Source of the DNA: Methylomonas koyamae
GTDB taxonomy: Bacteria > Pseudomonadota > Gammaproteobacteria > Methylococcales > Methylomonadaceae
Assembly (NCBI RefSeq): GCF_006483455.1
Contig: NZ_PPPU01000008.1
Span: forward strand, 1-64,000
DNA: 64,000 bases
Reading direction: 5' to 3'
The position numbers and the translations under genes are program-made. A model generated the notes under the pieces. It saw only the letters and a program-made list of their open reading frames with translations, was not told the DNA's origin and did not search any database. This document shows positions 47,521 to 56,189 of this stretch, in pieces. How positions within the stretch are numbered: the first letter of the stretch is position 1; each line of letters starts with the position of its first letter.

Positions 47521-49302
47521 TCAACCTTCGGCCGGCTCGCGCTTGCGCAGTTCCTCGACCAGCGGCGCCACCTCGGCATAGCTGCCGATCGCGGCCAAGC
47601 GGCCGGCGTCCATCAAGACAATCTTGTCGAACCCAGGCAGAACGTCCCAGTTATGAGTCACCGCGACCACTGTTTTCTGAAAATCGGTCGCGCACAATTT
47701 TTCGAACAGGCGAGCCGACAATACCGGGTCCAAGGCGCTGGACGGCTCGTCGAGCACAACGATTTGCGGGTCGTGGTACAAGGCGCGGGCGATCGATATA
47801 CGCTGGGCTTCGCCGCCGGAAAGCGCCACGCCGTCTCCGCCCAGGACCGTAGCCATACCGCGCGGCAAATTGCCGACCACGTCGCCGGCCAATGCAAAAT
47901 CGGCGACCTCACGGCAGCGCCGTTGATCGATGGCATCGGCCGGAATGCCGAACGCGATATTCTCGGCAACCGAGGCACCCAAGATCAGCGGCGCTTGCGG
48001 CGCGTAGCCGACCAATTCGGTCGCCCATGACAATCGTTGATCGGCAAGTTCGATCCCGTCGATCGCGATCGTTCCGCTTGCAGCCGGCACCAAACCCAGG
48101 ATCAAATCGAGCATGGTGGTTTTGCCGCTCCCGGAAACACCGACAATCGCCACCTTTTCGCCAACAGCGATTTGCAACGACACGCCGGCAAGCGCCGGGC
48201 TATCGCTGCCCGGATAGGTATAGGCCACATTTTCGAAGACGATGCTCCGGCCGAAGTGCTCTATCCTGGTGACACCCGCCGTCCGCGCCCTGGCTTCCGC
48301 CAGACATTGGCCGAGATATTCGACCGCAGCGGCATTGAATTTCAGAATACTCAGACTGGCGTAAACCTGCTGCAAATTCGGCAGCAGACGGTAGCCGGCG
48401 TAAGCGAACAAGGCGATGAACGGTACCAGCGAAAGGTATTCGCCGCCGCTCCAGGAACGGTAGATCGGCAAGGACAGCAACATCGAAAATGCCAGCAGTT
48501 CTATCAGGTATTTGGGAACCATCGGATAAACCCTGGAAACCTGATCGGCATGATGGTACTCATCCAACCAACCGCAAACGCCGTCAACAAAGTAGTTCAG
48601 ATTGCCGCGTACCAACACCTCCTTAGCGGAAGCGAACAGATCGGTGGCCGCGCGGGTGGCATTTCCGGTAGCGTGCAAAATCGCCTCGCCGGCTCCGGCC
48701 ATTTTCTTTCGCAACACGCGAAAGAACAACGAGTACATGATGATGGCCGCTAACCCGAAAACCGCGGAAAACAACGGCGAGACCAAAGCCAGCAGCACAA
48801 CGACCAAGGCAACCTGAAAGGTTTTACTGACGATCAGGCACAATTGCAGGATGCCGCCCGACACCGCTCTATCGATTTCTCTGACCACGTAATTGGCATG
48901 AATCGTCGGGTTCTGCGACCGCAAAAACGGCAAGCCCCTGGCGAAAAAGCTCAGCGATAATTCGCCGGCCAATCTGACACCCAACTGCGCCGAAAACCGG
49001 ATCGACAACCACATCGACGCTAGGCCGAGCAGATTGCCGAACACGAACAAAAACAGTACGACCAGACCCACCACGTGTACCGGTATCTGCTCCAACGGTA
49101 CGGGACTGACCAGCGCGAACAACTGGCCGGTCGAGGACTTGGCCAGTGCCGCCGGATCGGACAACAGGGCGACAAACGGCATGATCGAGGCTACGCCAAG
49201 CATCTCGAACACGCCCAACAACAGATACAACGCGACCAGACCAAAAAACCGCCGATGCCAATCTTCCGGAATGATTCTGAAAACCAGCATCAAAAAGCGC
49301 AT
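47521..49302 (-). CDS. ABC exporter, fused permease and ATPase (MsbA/PglK type)
   Basis: The 593-residue half-transporter has about six membrane segments in residues 1-330 and an ATPase domain after that. Walker A is GVSGSGKTTML near 385, the signature is LSGGEAQRISIARAL, and Walker B is IVVLDEPSSALD. It resembles PglK/MsbA-like flippases. As the only transporter in the glycan region, it is the best candidate for moving a lipid-linked glycan across the inner membrane, though lipid or peptide export cannot be excluded. AAGGAG precedes the ATG. Confidence 0.88.
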   Translation of the reverse strand: MRFLMLVFRIIPEDWHRRFFGLVALYLLLGVFEMLGVASIMPFVALLSDPAALAKSSTGQLFALVSPVPLEQIPVHVVGLVVLFLFVFGNLLGLASMWLSIRFSAQLGVRLAGELSLSFFARGLPFLRSQNPTIHANYVVREIDRAVSGGILQLCLIVSKTFQVALVVVLLALVSPLFSAVFGLAAIIMYSLFFRVLRKKMAGAGEAILHATGNATRAATDLFASAKEVLVRGNLNYFVDGVCGWLDEYHHADQVSRVYPMVPKYLIELLAFSMLLSLPIYRSWSGGEYLSLVPFIALFAYAGYRLLPNLQQVYASLSILKFNAAAVEYLGQCLAEARARTAGVTRIEHFGRSIVFENVAYTYPGSDSPALAGVSLQIAVGEKVAIVGVSGSGKTTMLDLILGLVPAASGTIAIDGIELADQRLSWATELVGYAPQAPLILGASVAENIAFGIPADAIDQRRCREVADFALAGDVVGNLPRGMATVLGGDGVALSGGEAQRISIARALYHDPQIVVLDEPSSALDPVLSARLFEKLCATDFQKTVVAVTHNWDVLPGFDKIVLMDAGRLAAIGSYAEVAPLVEELRKREPAEG

Positions 49303-49344
49303 TTTTGCTCCTTAAAACGACAGCCCATCGGCTCGCTTCCTCGA

Positions 49345-50217
49345 TTAGCGTTTAAAGATCAACGCTTGCCCGGTAGGCAACGGCAGCAGCGTGCCTTCCT
49401 TGCCTTTCAACCATTGCAGGATTAAATTGCGGGTATCTTCGTAACCGGCCCAGGCATAATCGTCGAACAACACCACCCCGCCCGAAACCATGCGCGGCCA
49501 AAAAAAGTCGAGCGCGGCAATGGTCGGCGTCGCGGAATTCAAATCGATATGTATCCACACAATCGCCTCGGGATTTTCCGATTGGGCAAACGATTCGGGG
49601 ATATAACCCTTGTTGAAGCGAACCCTATCGCCAAACTTGGCCAGATTGGCCCGAGTGACATCGACATTCAGGTAGCCGTATTCCCCCTGATTGGCTTTCT
49701 CGCTATCCAACAGCAAATCCCCGCGCATCGCCTCCCAAGCATCGTACAAATAAGCGCCCCAATCGTTACCGCAGCCGGATGCGGCACTCAATGCAAAAAA
49801 TGAAGTCAGACCGTCGCAAACTCCGCATTCGACAAAATTATGCGTCCCGCGCGGCGCGTATTTGGCGGCAAAAGTGGCGCTCCAGAAGACGATGTAATGC
49901 CGCCACATCAACGAATTCAACATGCTCAACCGTTCGGCCGGCTTGAATTGGGTCAGTTTGAATCCGTCGTTTTTAACCAGTTCGGTTAACTGGCCGCAGG
50001 TTTCGTTGAAAGCCTGTTCTATGTCGCCCAGATCGGTCGCACTGCCCCACGGCGTATGGGTAAAGGTCGACATACCCCAACCCTGAAAAGTCGGGGTAAA
50101 GCCGACGCGCAACAATCTCCGCAAGAGTGGTGCATCGGCAAAAAAGTTTTCCACTTTTTGCTTCGACCCCGGATAGTTTGTATACAGCCAATCCTTGAAT
50201 TTGGTTTTTACGCTCAT
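49345..50217 (-). CDS. TylF/MycF-like O-methyltransferase
   Basis: The 290-residue product has FVECGVCDGLTSFFALS as the SAM motif, then WIHIDLNSATPTIAALDFF and VVLFDDYAWAGYEDT. The Asp residues in the last two are the metal ligands of macrocin O-methyltransferase relatives. Such enzymes methylate sugar hydroxyls with magnesium. The likely substrate is a residue of the glycan. It ends 42 bases before the ABC exporter start and follows a GT2 gene by 1 base. Confidence 0.85.
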   Translation of the reverse strand: MSVKTKFKDWLYTNYPGSKQKVENFFADAPLLRRLLRVGFTPTFQGWGMSTFTHTPWGSATDLGDIEQAFNETCGQLTELVKNDGFKLTQFKPAERLSMLNSLMWRHYIVFWSATFAAKYAPRGTHNFVECGVCDGLTSFFALSAASGCGNDWGAYLYDAWEAMRGDLLLDSEKANQGEYGYLNVDVTRANLAKFGDRVRFNKGYIPESFAQSENPEAIVWIHIDLNSATPTIAALDFFWPRMVSGGVVLFDDYAWAGYEDTRNLILQWLKGKEGTLLPLPTGQALIFKR

Positions 50218-50218
50218 T

Positions 50219-51115
50219 TCAGACCTTTCTCAGTGTGTTTAATCTTTGACTCAAAATCATGCCGAGCCGGCGGCAAAACAAATAACCCACCGCAACCGGC
50301 GAGAACATCACACCCGGCCAACTGGCGGCCGCATACGCGGCATAGGCAAACCGGCTCTCCATTTGCAGGTGAACCGAGACGTACATTAGAAACAGCAGCA
50401 GATGGCGCCAACCCAAACTCGGCGAATGCGGAAAAGGCGATCGGCCGCCGACGAAATGTACGGTATTTTCGCTACTGGCGTTGCAATATCCGCCCGAGCT
50501 CAACAGGCCGAAAATAAAGGCGTAACTGACGAAATTATATTCAAGAAACGGCCAAGCCACGGCCAGCTTCGGCGGTATCCGCCAAAAGCGTAACAACCCG
50601 GCCAATTTCCGGCCCAATGCGGTAGGAAACAGGCCATAAAAGACGGCGTCGGTGTCGAGACGAACGAAATTGGTCATCGCGGCCAGTCTGCCCAATGCCG
50701 TTTTCATTTCCTTCACCACTCGGTCATCGCCAGCTAAGTCGACATCGACTATCTCGCAACGGCCATAGGTCAAAGCCGCCCCGCTTTGTTCGGCTGTGGC
50801 CACTATATTTTCCAAATACTCTGCGCACCAATAATCGTCGTCGGCCAGCCAGATGAAATAGCGGCCGGTGGCGGCATTCAAGGCCGCCCGGAAATTAAAA
50901 AACGCCCCTTGGTTGACCCGATGGAACAGGCACTTGATGCGCGGGTCGTTAGCGGCAAATTCTTCGATAATTTGCCTGACCAACGGATCGGTACTGCCGT
51001 TGTCGCTAATGACAATTTCCACGTCGCGGTAGGTTTGCGAGGTCGCCGATTCGATGGCCCGTTTCAGCAACTCCGGCCGGTTATAAGAGACGATGCCAAT
51101 GGAAACATTTGCCAT
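50219..51115 (-). CDS. Glycosyltransferase family 2
   Basis: A 298-residue GT-A enzyme: ANVSIGIVSYNRPELLKRAI at the start, DVEIVISDNGSTDPLV, and the metal-binding FIWLADDDYWCAEYLENI near residue 90. The C-terminal third has hydrophobic helices that may bind the membrane. The donor is unknown. AAGGAG lies 7 bases before the ATG at 51115, so the two upstream TTG codons are not used. A 132-base gap with no gene (51116-51247) separates it from the FemAB-like gene. Confidence 0.88.
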   Translation of the reverse strand: MANVSIGIVSYNRPELLKRAIESATSQTYRDVEIVISDNGSTDPLVRQIIEEFAANDPRIKCLFHRVNQGAFFNFRAALNAATGRYFIWLADDDYWCAEYLENIVATAEQSGAALTYGRCEIVDVDLAGDDRVVKEMKTALGRLAAMTNFVRLDTDAVFYGLFPTALGRKLAGLLRFWRIPPKLAVAWPFLEYNFVSYAFIFGLLSSGGYCNASSENTVHFVGGRSPFPHSPSLGWRHLLLFLMYVSVHLQMESRFAYAAYAAASWPGVMFSPVAVGYLFCRRLGMILSQRLNTLRKV

Positions 51116-51247
51116 CAACAAGCTCCTTGCCGGCTCGAAAATCTGCGGCCGCTGTTTTTGTCAGGGAATGGGCTGAATGTTATCGAGTGCATACGGAAAG
51201 ACGATAGACGGCTGTTTGTTCGCAGAACAGGTTCCAGGACTCAGAAA

Positions 51248-52318
51248 TCAATGGCATAGGCTGGCGGTCAAGCGATAGCACGGGAAAATATGCGAGGCAA
51301 ATCCCTGTTTGAATTCGGCGATCCGCAGTTCCTTTTCGCTGGGCGGCGGCTGATCGCCGGGATAGGGCCGGGCGCCGATTTTGTACCAACGGACGCCTCG
51401 GCTTTTCATTTCTTCTATGGCCCGGTATTGCACGGCATGCCCCAAAGGTTTGTCGAATAGCGCCCTATCGTAGGCAGCCACCGCGTATACGGCTTCGTCG
51501 CGGGTCACCTGAAAAAAGCCGCCGCCGACCATGCGTTGCGCGCCGTCGCGCAGGTACACCAGAAACGCATCGCCGGACGCGACGGCTGCGTGCTGCAAGC
51601 GCCAACTGTCGTCGCTGCGCGTCACCCTGCCGGCGACCTCACGATGCAGATTTTTGAATTCGTCCCAGACCCGATCGTCGCGGCCGTCAAGAACCGCAAT
51701 CTGCCACAGTTTGGCACCCAACGACACCAACGGCCGGTAACTCTTGCGAAAGCCGGACTTAATCTCGGCAACGGAACGATGTAAATCGATAAACAATTCG
51801 TAGCTGCAGGTAACGGTGGCACCGCGGCACAAAGCCAAGTGCTGCCATTCGCTGACACTGGACTGATTTTCGAATGCAGCCAGCGACTGCCATTGGCCGA
51901 TATCAAATTTCCTCGCCAGCGTATCGACGAAATCCAGGCAACTTTGCAACAGCTTTTTTCTGACGTTTGGCGTCAGCCCGGCAACGAACAGCGGCGGCAA
52001 CAGCGCATCGCCGTTGCTACCGAGACGCACGCCATCGGCAACGACAAAGCTCAACGGCCAGATACCGCAGGGATACTTGTCCTGGTAAAGCACGAGGGAT
52101 AGGTCGAATAGCGGTTGTCCGCTGCCGCGCCAATATGCCAACTGGTAGTCGATCATGGCCCTGCTATAGGCCACCGGCAGATATTCGGCACGCACGGCCG
52201 CGTTACACCAATTGCCTGGATTTTCTGAATACGGCCGGGCCGGCAAATTCGCCGCCGCCAAAGCTTCATCGAGATCGAAAGTTAAACGATCCAACCAAGG
52301 TTGTTCGATTTCCGCCAT
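51248..52318 (-). CDS. FemAB-like GNAT acyltransferase
   Basis: The 356-residue protein has the double-GNAT plan of FemAB-like proteins: a first domain with PLFDLSLVLYQDKYPCG and a second with LVYLRDGAQRMVGGGFFQV and YDRALFDKPLGHAVQYRAIE, the acyl-donor site. FemAB enzymes transfer aminoacyl or acyl groups. It lies 3 bases after pseI, so it may acylate a pseudaminic-acid intermediate or the finished sugar; this is inference from position. Confidence 0.78.
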   Translation of the reverse strand: MAEIEQPWLDRLTFDLDEALAAANLPARPYSENPGNWCNAAVRAEYLPVAYSRAMIDYQLAYWRGSGQPLFDLSLVLYQDKYPCGIWPLSFVVADGVRLGSNGDALLPPLFVAGLTPNVRKKLLQSCLDFVDTLARKFDIGQWQSLAAFENQSSVSEWQHLALCRGATVTCSYELFIDLHRSVAEIKSGFRKSYRPLVSLGAKLWQIAVLDGRDDRVWDEFKNLHREVAGRVTRSDDSWRLQHAAVASGDAFLVYLRDGAQRMVGGGFFQVTRDEAVYAVAAYDRALFDKPLGHAVQYRAIEEMKSRGVRWYKIGARPYPGDQPPPSEKELRIAEFKQGFASHIFPCYRLTASLCH

Positions 52319-52321
52319 TAC

Positions 52322-53365
52322 TCAGCCGAGCAAATCCCAGGACATCGGCGTCCCCATTTTCACATCCCGGTTGACCTTGCGCCCCAGCAAGGTTTCGTAG
52401 TACTTGGGCGGCAATCCCAGACCGGGCCTGACGCAGCGCAAATTCTCGCTGGTCAAAACTTCGCCGGCAACGACGTCGCGGGCGATATAAATCGAACGCC
52501 GAAATTGCAGCGATTTTTTTTCGGCGTCGGTTACGCCGTAGCTGATTTCGCCCAAGGCCTGCCAGGCGCGCTCGGTTTCGACCACCAATGCCTCCATTTC
52601 CGCGGGCTCCAGCGAAAATGCACTATCGACGCCGCCGTCGGCGCGACACAGCGTAAAGTGCTTTTCGATGACACTGGCGCCCAACGCCACGCTGGCCACC
52701 GCGACGCCGGTACCCATGGTATGGTCGGACAAACCCACTTCGCAGCCGAACAGTTCACGCAGGTGCGGAATGGTGCGGATGTTGGTGTTCTTCGGCGTGG
52801 CGGGATAGGAACTGGTGCATTTCAACAACACGATGTCGTTGCAGCCGGCTGCGCGCGCGGCGCGCACCGTATCGTCCAGTTCGGCTACGCTGGCCATGCC
52901 GGTGGAAACGATCATCGGCTTGCCGGTTGCGGCCACTTTGCGTATCAACGGCAGATCGATATTTTCGAACGAGGCGATTTTGTAGCAAGGGACATCCAAC
53001 GTCTCCAAAAAATCGACCGAGGTCGAATCGAATGGTGTCGAAAAACCGATCATCCCCAATTCACGGCAACGGTCGAAGATGGGCTTATGCCATTCCCAAG
53101 GCGTGTGAGCTTGCTGATAAAGTTTATAGAGTGACGTACCCTGCCATAACGACTTGTCGTCCGAAATAAAAAACTCGCCCTGATCCAAATCCAACGTCAT
53201 GGTATCGGCTGTATAGGTTTGGATCTTCAGCGCGTGCGCACCGGAACGCGCCGCCGCTTCGACGATCTGCAATGCGCGCTCGAGCGACTGGTTATGGTTG
53301 CCGGACATTTCGGCAATCACGAAAGGTTGGTGGGAAGGCCCGATAGGCCTGTTTCCGATATGCAT
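52322..53365 (-). CDS. pseI: Pseudaminic acid synthase
   Basis: PseI condenses 2,4-diacetamido-2,4,6-trideoxy-L-altrose with phosphoenolpyruvate to form pseudaminic acid. The 347-residue product begins with PFVIAEMSGNHNQSLE and has ALKIQTYTADTMTLDL, PCYKIASFEN, VGLSDHTMG and ASVIEKHF, the NeuB-family core with metal and PEP-binding residues. A C-terminal SAF (antifreeze-like) domain starts near residue 290 (RRSIYIARDVVAGE). NHNQS and TYTADTMTL favour PseI over sialic or legionaminic acid synthases. Confidence 0.92.
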   Translation of the reverse strand: MHIGNRPIGPSHQPFVIAEMSGNHNQSLERALQIVEAAARSGAHALKIQTYTADTMTLDLDQGEFFISDDKSLWQGTSLYKLYQQAHTPWEWHKPIFDRCRELGMIGFSTPFDSTSVDFLETLDVPCYKIASFENIDLPLIRKVAATGKPMIVSTGMASVAELDDTVRAARAAGCNDIVLLKCTSSYPATPKNTNIRTIPHLRELFGCEVGLSDHTMGTGVAVASVALGASVIEKHFTLCRADGGVDSAFSLEPAEMEALVVETERAWQALGEISYGVTDAEKKSLQFRRSIYIARDVVAGEVLTSENLRCVRPGLGLPPKYYETLLGRKVNRDVKMGTPMSWDLLG

Positions 53366-53368
53366 GGA

Positions 53369-54895
53369 TCAATTCCTGATTTTCTTTTCGTAAGCGTACG
53401 ATTTGCTTCGAAAACCGGCTTTGGAAAAGGCGGATACGGAAGGCAAATTATTCGCCATTATAATGGCCTCGACCGTTTGCACCCCAGGCCAATTATTCTC
53501 GACCCAAATACAGCCGGCTTCGATAAGGTGCACGCCTATGCCTTTGCCGTAATGACCAGGCACAAGGTATACGGATATCACCGAGCGTTCGCTGTCGCGA
53601 TCGAAACGCAACACGCCCACCGCCTCACCGTCGATCTCGCCGACCAGCAACTGGCGATCGGGGTCTGATAGAACTTGGCTAAACCAACTTCGATGCCCCT
53701 CGAAGTCGATAGCCTGCCCATCCTGAGAATATTTTCGGGTCGATTCGGCATTGCGCCATTGATAAATCGGCTCGCAATCGCCAATTTCCGCCGGCCGTAA
53801 TGCTAACCGGGCCTGAAGCAAATGCGAAACCACCCGATTCGTCCCGAGACCATCGGCCACCTCCAAGCTACGTTGCGCAATACTCTCTATTAAGCCGACT
53901 GCGTTAACCGCAACCGATAATGCCGAAGCGACTAACTCTGTCGTTACCCGCTCGGATTGCCCCAGATACAGGATCGCACCCTGCCTGGCCATGGCTTCGC
54001 ATCCCGGTTGCTGGTTGGCGGCCACGCTGACAACGATAGTCGGCAAGCCCAGGCAACTGCGCTCCCACATCGCTCCGCCACCGGCTCCGACCGACAGATC
54101 GGCATTTGCCATTAACTCCGCCATATTACTGACTTGGCGATATAGGGTACACGCGGGAAATTGCTCGGATAATTCCAGCAATTGCGGGTAATGCGGATTC
54201 GCGCTGCCGATTACGACGTCGACGGCCAATTCGTCGCAAGCCAGACTCTTTAACGCCAACAACACTTTCGCGGTTTCGTTGCTGGGGTCGCCGCCGCCGA
54301 AAAAAACCAGTACGCGCTCGACCACGCCGGACCTGATCCGCGCCGTCGCCCTTAGCGCTTTAAATTCGGGGCGCAGTAAGGCATATTTGGGCCCCATCAG
54401 CGTGACTGCAGTGGACGGCAGCAAACCGTCGTAGCGAGTTTGCCCGGTTAGATCCAGCAGATTTTGGTCCAACAACAAGTCGCAATCGTGCAGCCGATCC
54501 GCCAAATCGTCGATCACCATGATGCGTCCGACCATCGGCCGCAATATTGCCTCCCATTCCGCGTCGATCGCGTAATGGTCGACCATCAGCCAATCGGGAT
54601 CGCCAAACTGCCGTAAAGCCGCAGCGGTTTGTTGGGCATCCTCGGTTTGCGTTGTTCCCAACCACGCGGCATGGGCAAGCCGGGTATCGTGAGCGGACGC
54701 CGGTTCCGGCAACCGCAATAACAGATGGCCGGAAGCCTCGATCAGCGAAAACAGATTGCCCGGATGTTCGCGGCTGATGAATGCCACCTCGGCACCGCGC
54801 TCGCGCAATGCATCGGCCAGAGTCAGGCAACGCATCACATGGCCGCTCCCCATCTGCACCGAGGCGTCGGCGCGAATCGCGACTTTTAGGCTCAT
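53369..54895 (-). CDS. pseG: PseG-PseH fusion: UDP-sugar hydrolase plus GNAT acetyltransferase
   Basis: The 508-residue protein joins two steps of the pseudaminic acid route. Residues 1 to about 340 match PseG, which removes UDP: VAIRADASVQMGSGHVMRC at the start, DDLADRLHDCDLLLDQN, and SVGAGGGAMWERSCLGLPT. Residues about 350-508 are a GNAT domain like PseH (N4-acetylation): LRPAEIGDCEPIYQWRNAE, VISVYLVPGHYGKGIGVHLI, NLPSVSAFSKAGFR. In the hydrolase-synthase order, PseH acts before PseG. The ATG at 54895 overlaps the aminotransferase stop (ATGA). Confidence 0.9.
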   Translation of the reverse strand: MSLKVAIRADASVQMGSGHVMRCLTLADALRERGAEVAFISREHPGNLFSLIEASGHLLLRLPEPASAHDTRLAHAAWLGTTQTEDAQQTAAALRQFGDPDWLMVDHYAIDAEWEAILRPMVGRIMVIDDLADRLHDCDLLLDQNLLDLTGQTRYDGLLPSTAVTLMGPKYALLRPEFKALRATARIRSGVVERVLVFFGGGDPSNETAKVLLALKSLACDELAVDVVIGSANPHYPQLLELSEQFPACTLYRQVSNMAELMANADLSVGAGGGAMWERSCLGLPTIVVSVAANQQPGCEAMARQGAILYLGQSERVTTELVASALSVAVNAVGLIESIAQRSLEVADGLGTNRVVSHLLQARLALRPAEIGDCEPIYQWRNAESTRKYSQDGQAIDFEGHRSWFSQVLSDPDRQLLVGEIDGEAVGVLRFDRDSERSVISVYLVPGHYGKGIGVHLIEAGCIWVENNWPGVQTVEAIIMANNLPSVSAFSKAGFRSKSYAYEKKIRN

Positions 54896-56181
54896 CTGAC
54901 CTTGAACAGCGGTTCTAGCGCCTGACAACGCAGCATTTTTTCCAAGGAGCGCTCCTTGACCGCCGCTACCAGCAGCGGAAGCACCGCATCGTAAGCGGCA
55001 AACAATTGATCCAGATCGCTGTCGTGATGGCTATAGCTCATATTGTGAGTGCCGAAGGCCAGAATGCCGCGTTCCAACATCTCTTGCATGAACAGGGTTT
55101 TCAATTGCCAGGACGTGTAAGGCTCGGCATCCTTGATCAACAAAAAGCTCCAAGCCGGATGGCCGGAGACGCTGAGGAAATGCTCAGCGCCATGTGCGGC
55201 TATCGCTGCCTGCAGGCGCTGGATGATTTTTTCGCCTTGCAGCCGCATCGTCGCCACGACCGGTTCGCGCTGCAATTTCTGCATCGTTGCCAATGCGGCA
55301 GCCAAAGACAAGGTTTCGCCGCCGAAGGTAAACGAGAAGAACACTTCTTCCATCAATTGCATCAAGTCCGCCCGCCCGGCGACGGCGGATACCGGATAAC
55401 CGTTGGCCAAACCTTTGCCGAAGGTTGCCAAATCCGGCGTCACCCCGAAATATTCCTGGGCGCCGCCGTTGGCATAGCGAAAGCCGGTGATGGTTTCGTC
55501 GAAAACCAACACCGCGCCGTGTTTGTGGGTTAATTCTTTAACATTTTCCAAAAACCCGTCCTGCGGCTCGACCACATTCATCGGTTCCAGAATCACCGCA
55601 GCGATCCGGTCCGGCCACTGCTTGAACACACTGTCCAGCGAGGTAATGTCGTTATACGTGAAGGTATGCGTCAAATCGCGGGTGGCTTGTGGCACGCCCC
55701 GGTTGCGCAAGGTCGAACCGATATACCAATCCTGCCAGCCATGGTAGCCGCAAACCGCGACATGGTCGCGGCCGGTGCGCGCGCGCGCCAAACGAATGGC
55801 ACCGGCCGTGGCATCGGAACCGTTTTTGCCGAATCTGACTTGTTCCGCGCAAGGCACCAATTCGCAGATTTTTTCCGCGACCTGCATTTCGATCGGATGG
55901 GACAAGCTGAATATCACGCCGTCTTCCAACTGCGCCTTGACGGCTTCGGTGACGTCAGGATCGTTGTAACCCAGCGTAACCGCGGCCAAGCTGTTGATGA
56001 AATCGACGTACTCGTTGCCGTCGACGTCCCATACGTGGCTGCCGCGCCCGCGTTGGATGAAATACGGCGACACGCCGTGCGGGTATTGGGTTTTGCTTTT
56101 GCTAAAAGTTTGGGAACCGAGCGGGATGGTTTTTAACGCACGTTCCAATAGCGTTTCGGAGTTACGGTAACGTTCGGACAT
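54892..56181 (-). CDS. Class III (glutamate-1-semialdehyde type) aminotransferase
   Basis: The 429-residue PLP enzyme resembles glutamate-1-semialdehyde aminomutase: FGKNGSDATAGAIRLARA, FDETITGFRYANGG, and the PLP Lys in TFGKGLANGYPVSAVAG near residue 260. A housekeeping hemL is not expected in a sugar cluster, so it probably acts on a sugar or on a group attached to it. It is not needed for standard pseudaminic acid, so its presence suggests a modified nonulosonic acid. It is coupled to pseG. Confidence 0.85.
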   Translation of the reverse strand: MSERYRNSETLLERALKTIPLGSQTFSKSKTQYPHGVSPYFIQRGRGSHVWDVDGNEYVDFINSLAAVTLGYNDPDVTEAVKAQLEDGVIFSLSHPIEMQVAEKICELVPCAEQVRFGKNGSDATAGAIRLARARTGRDHVAVCGYHGWQDWYIGSTLRNRGVPQATRDLTHTFTYNDITSLDSVFKQWPDRIAAVILEPMNVVEPQDGFLENVKELTHKHGAVLVFDETITGFRYANGGAQEYFGVTPDLATFGKGLANGYPVSAVAGRADLMQLMEEVFFSFTFGGETLSLAAALATMQKLQREPVVATMRLQGEKIIQRLQAAIAAHGAEHFLSVSGHPAWSFLLIKDAEPYTSWQLKTLFMQEMLERGILAFGTHNMSYSHHDSDLDQLFAAYDAVLPLLVAAVKERSLEKMLRCQALEPLFKVR

Positions 56182-56189
56182 AAGGACGA

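Noticed and set aside
46930-48030. 366-residue plus-strand open frame
   Set aside because: It is antisense to rfbF and the ABC exporter and spans the gap between them; composition is that of a reverse-strand shadow.
54892-56181. Housekeeping hemL (glutamate-1-semialdehyde aminomutase)
   Set aside because: Sequence plan is similar, but it is tightly coupled inside the pseudaminic-acid genes and begins unlike HemL, so a sugar-related role is more likely.
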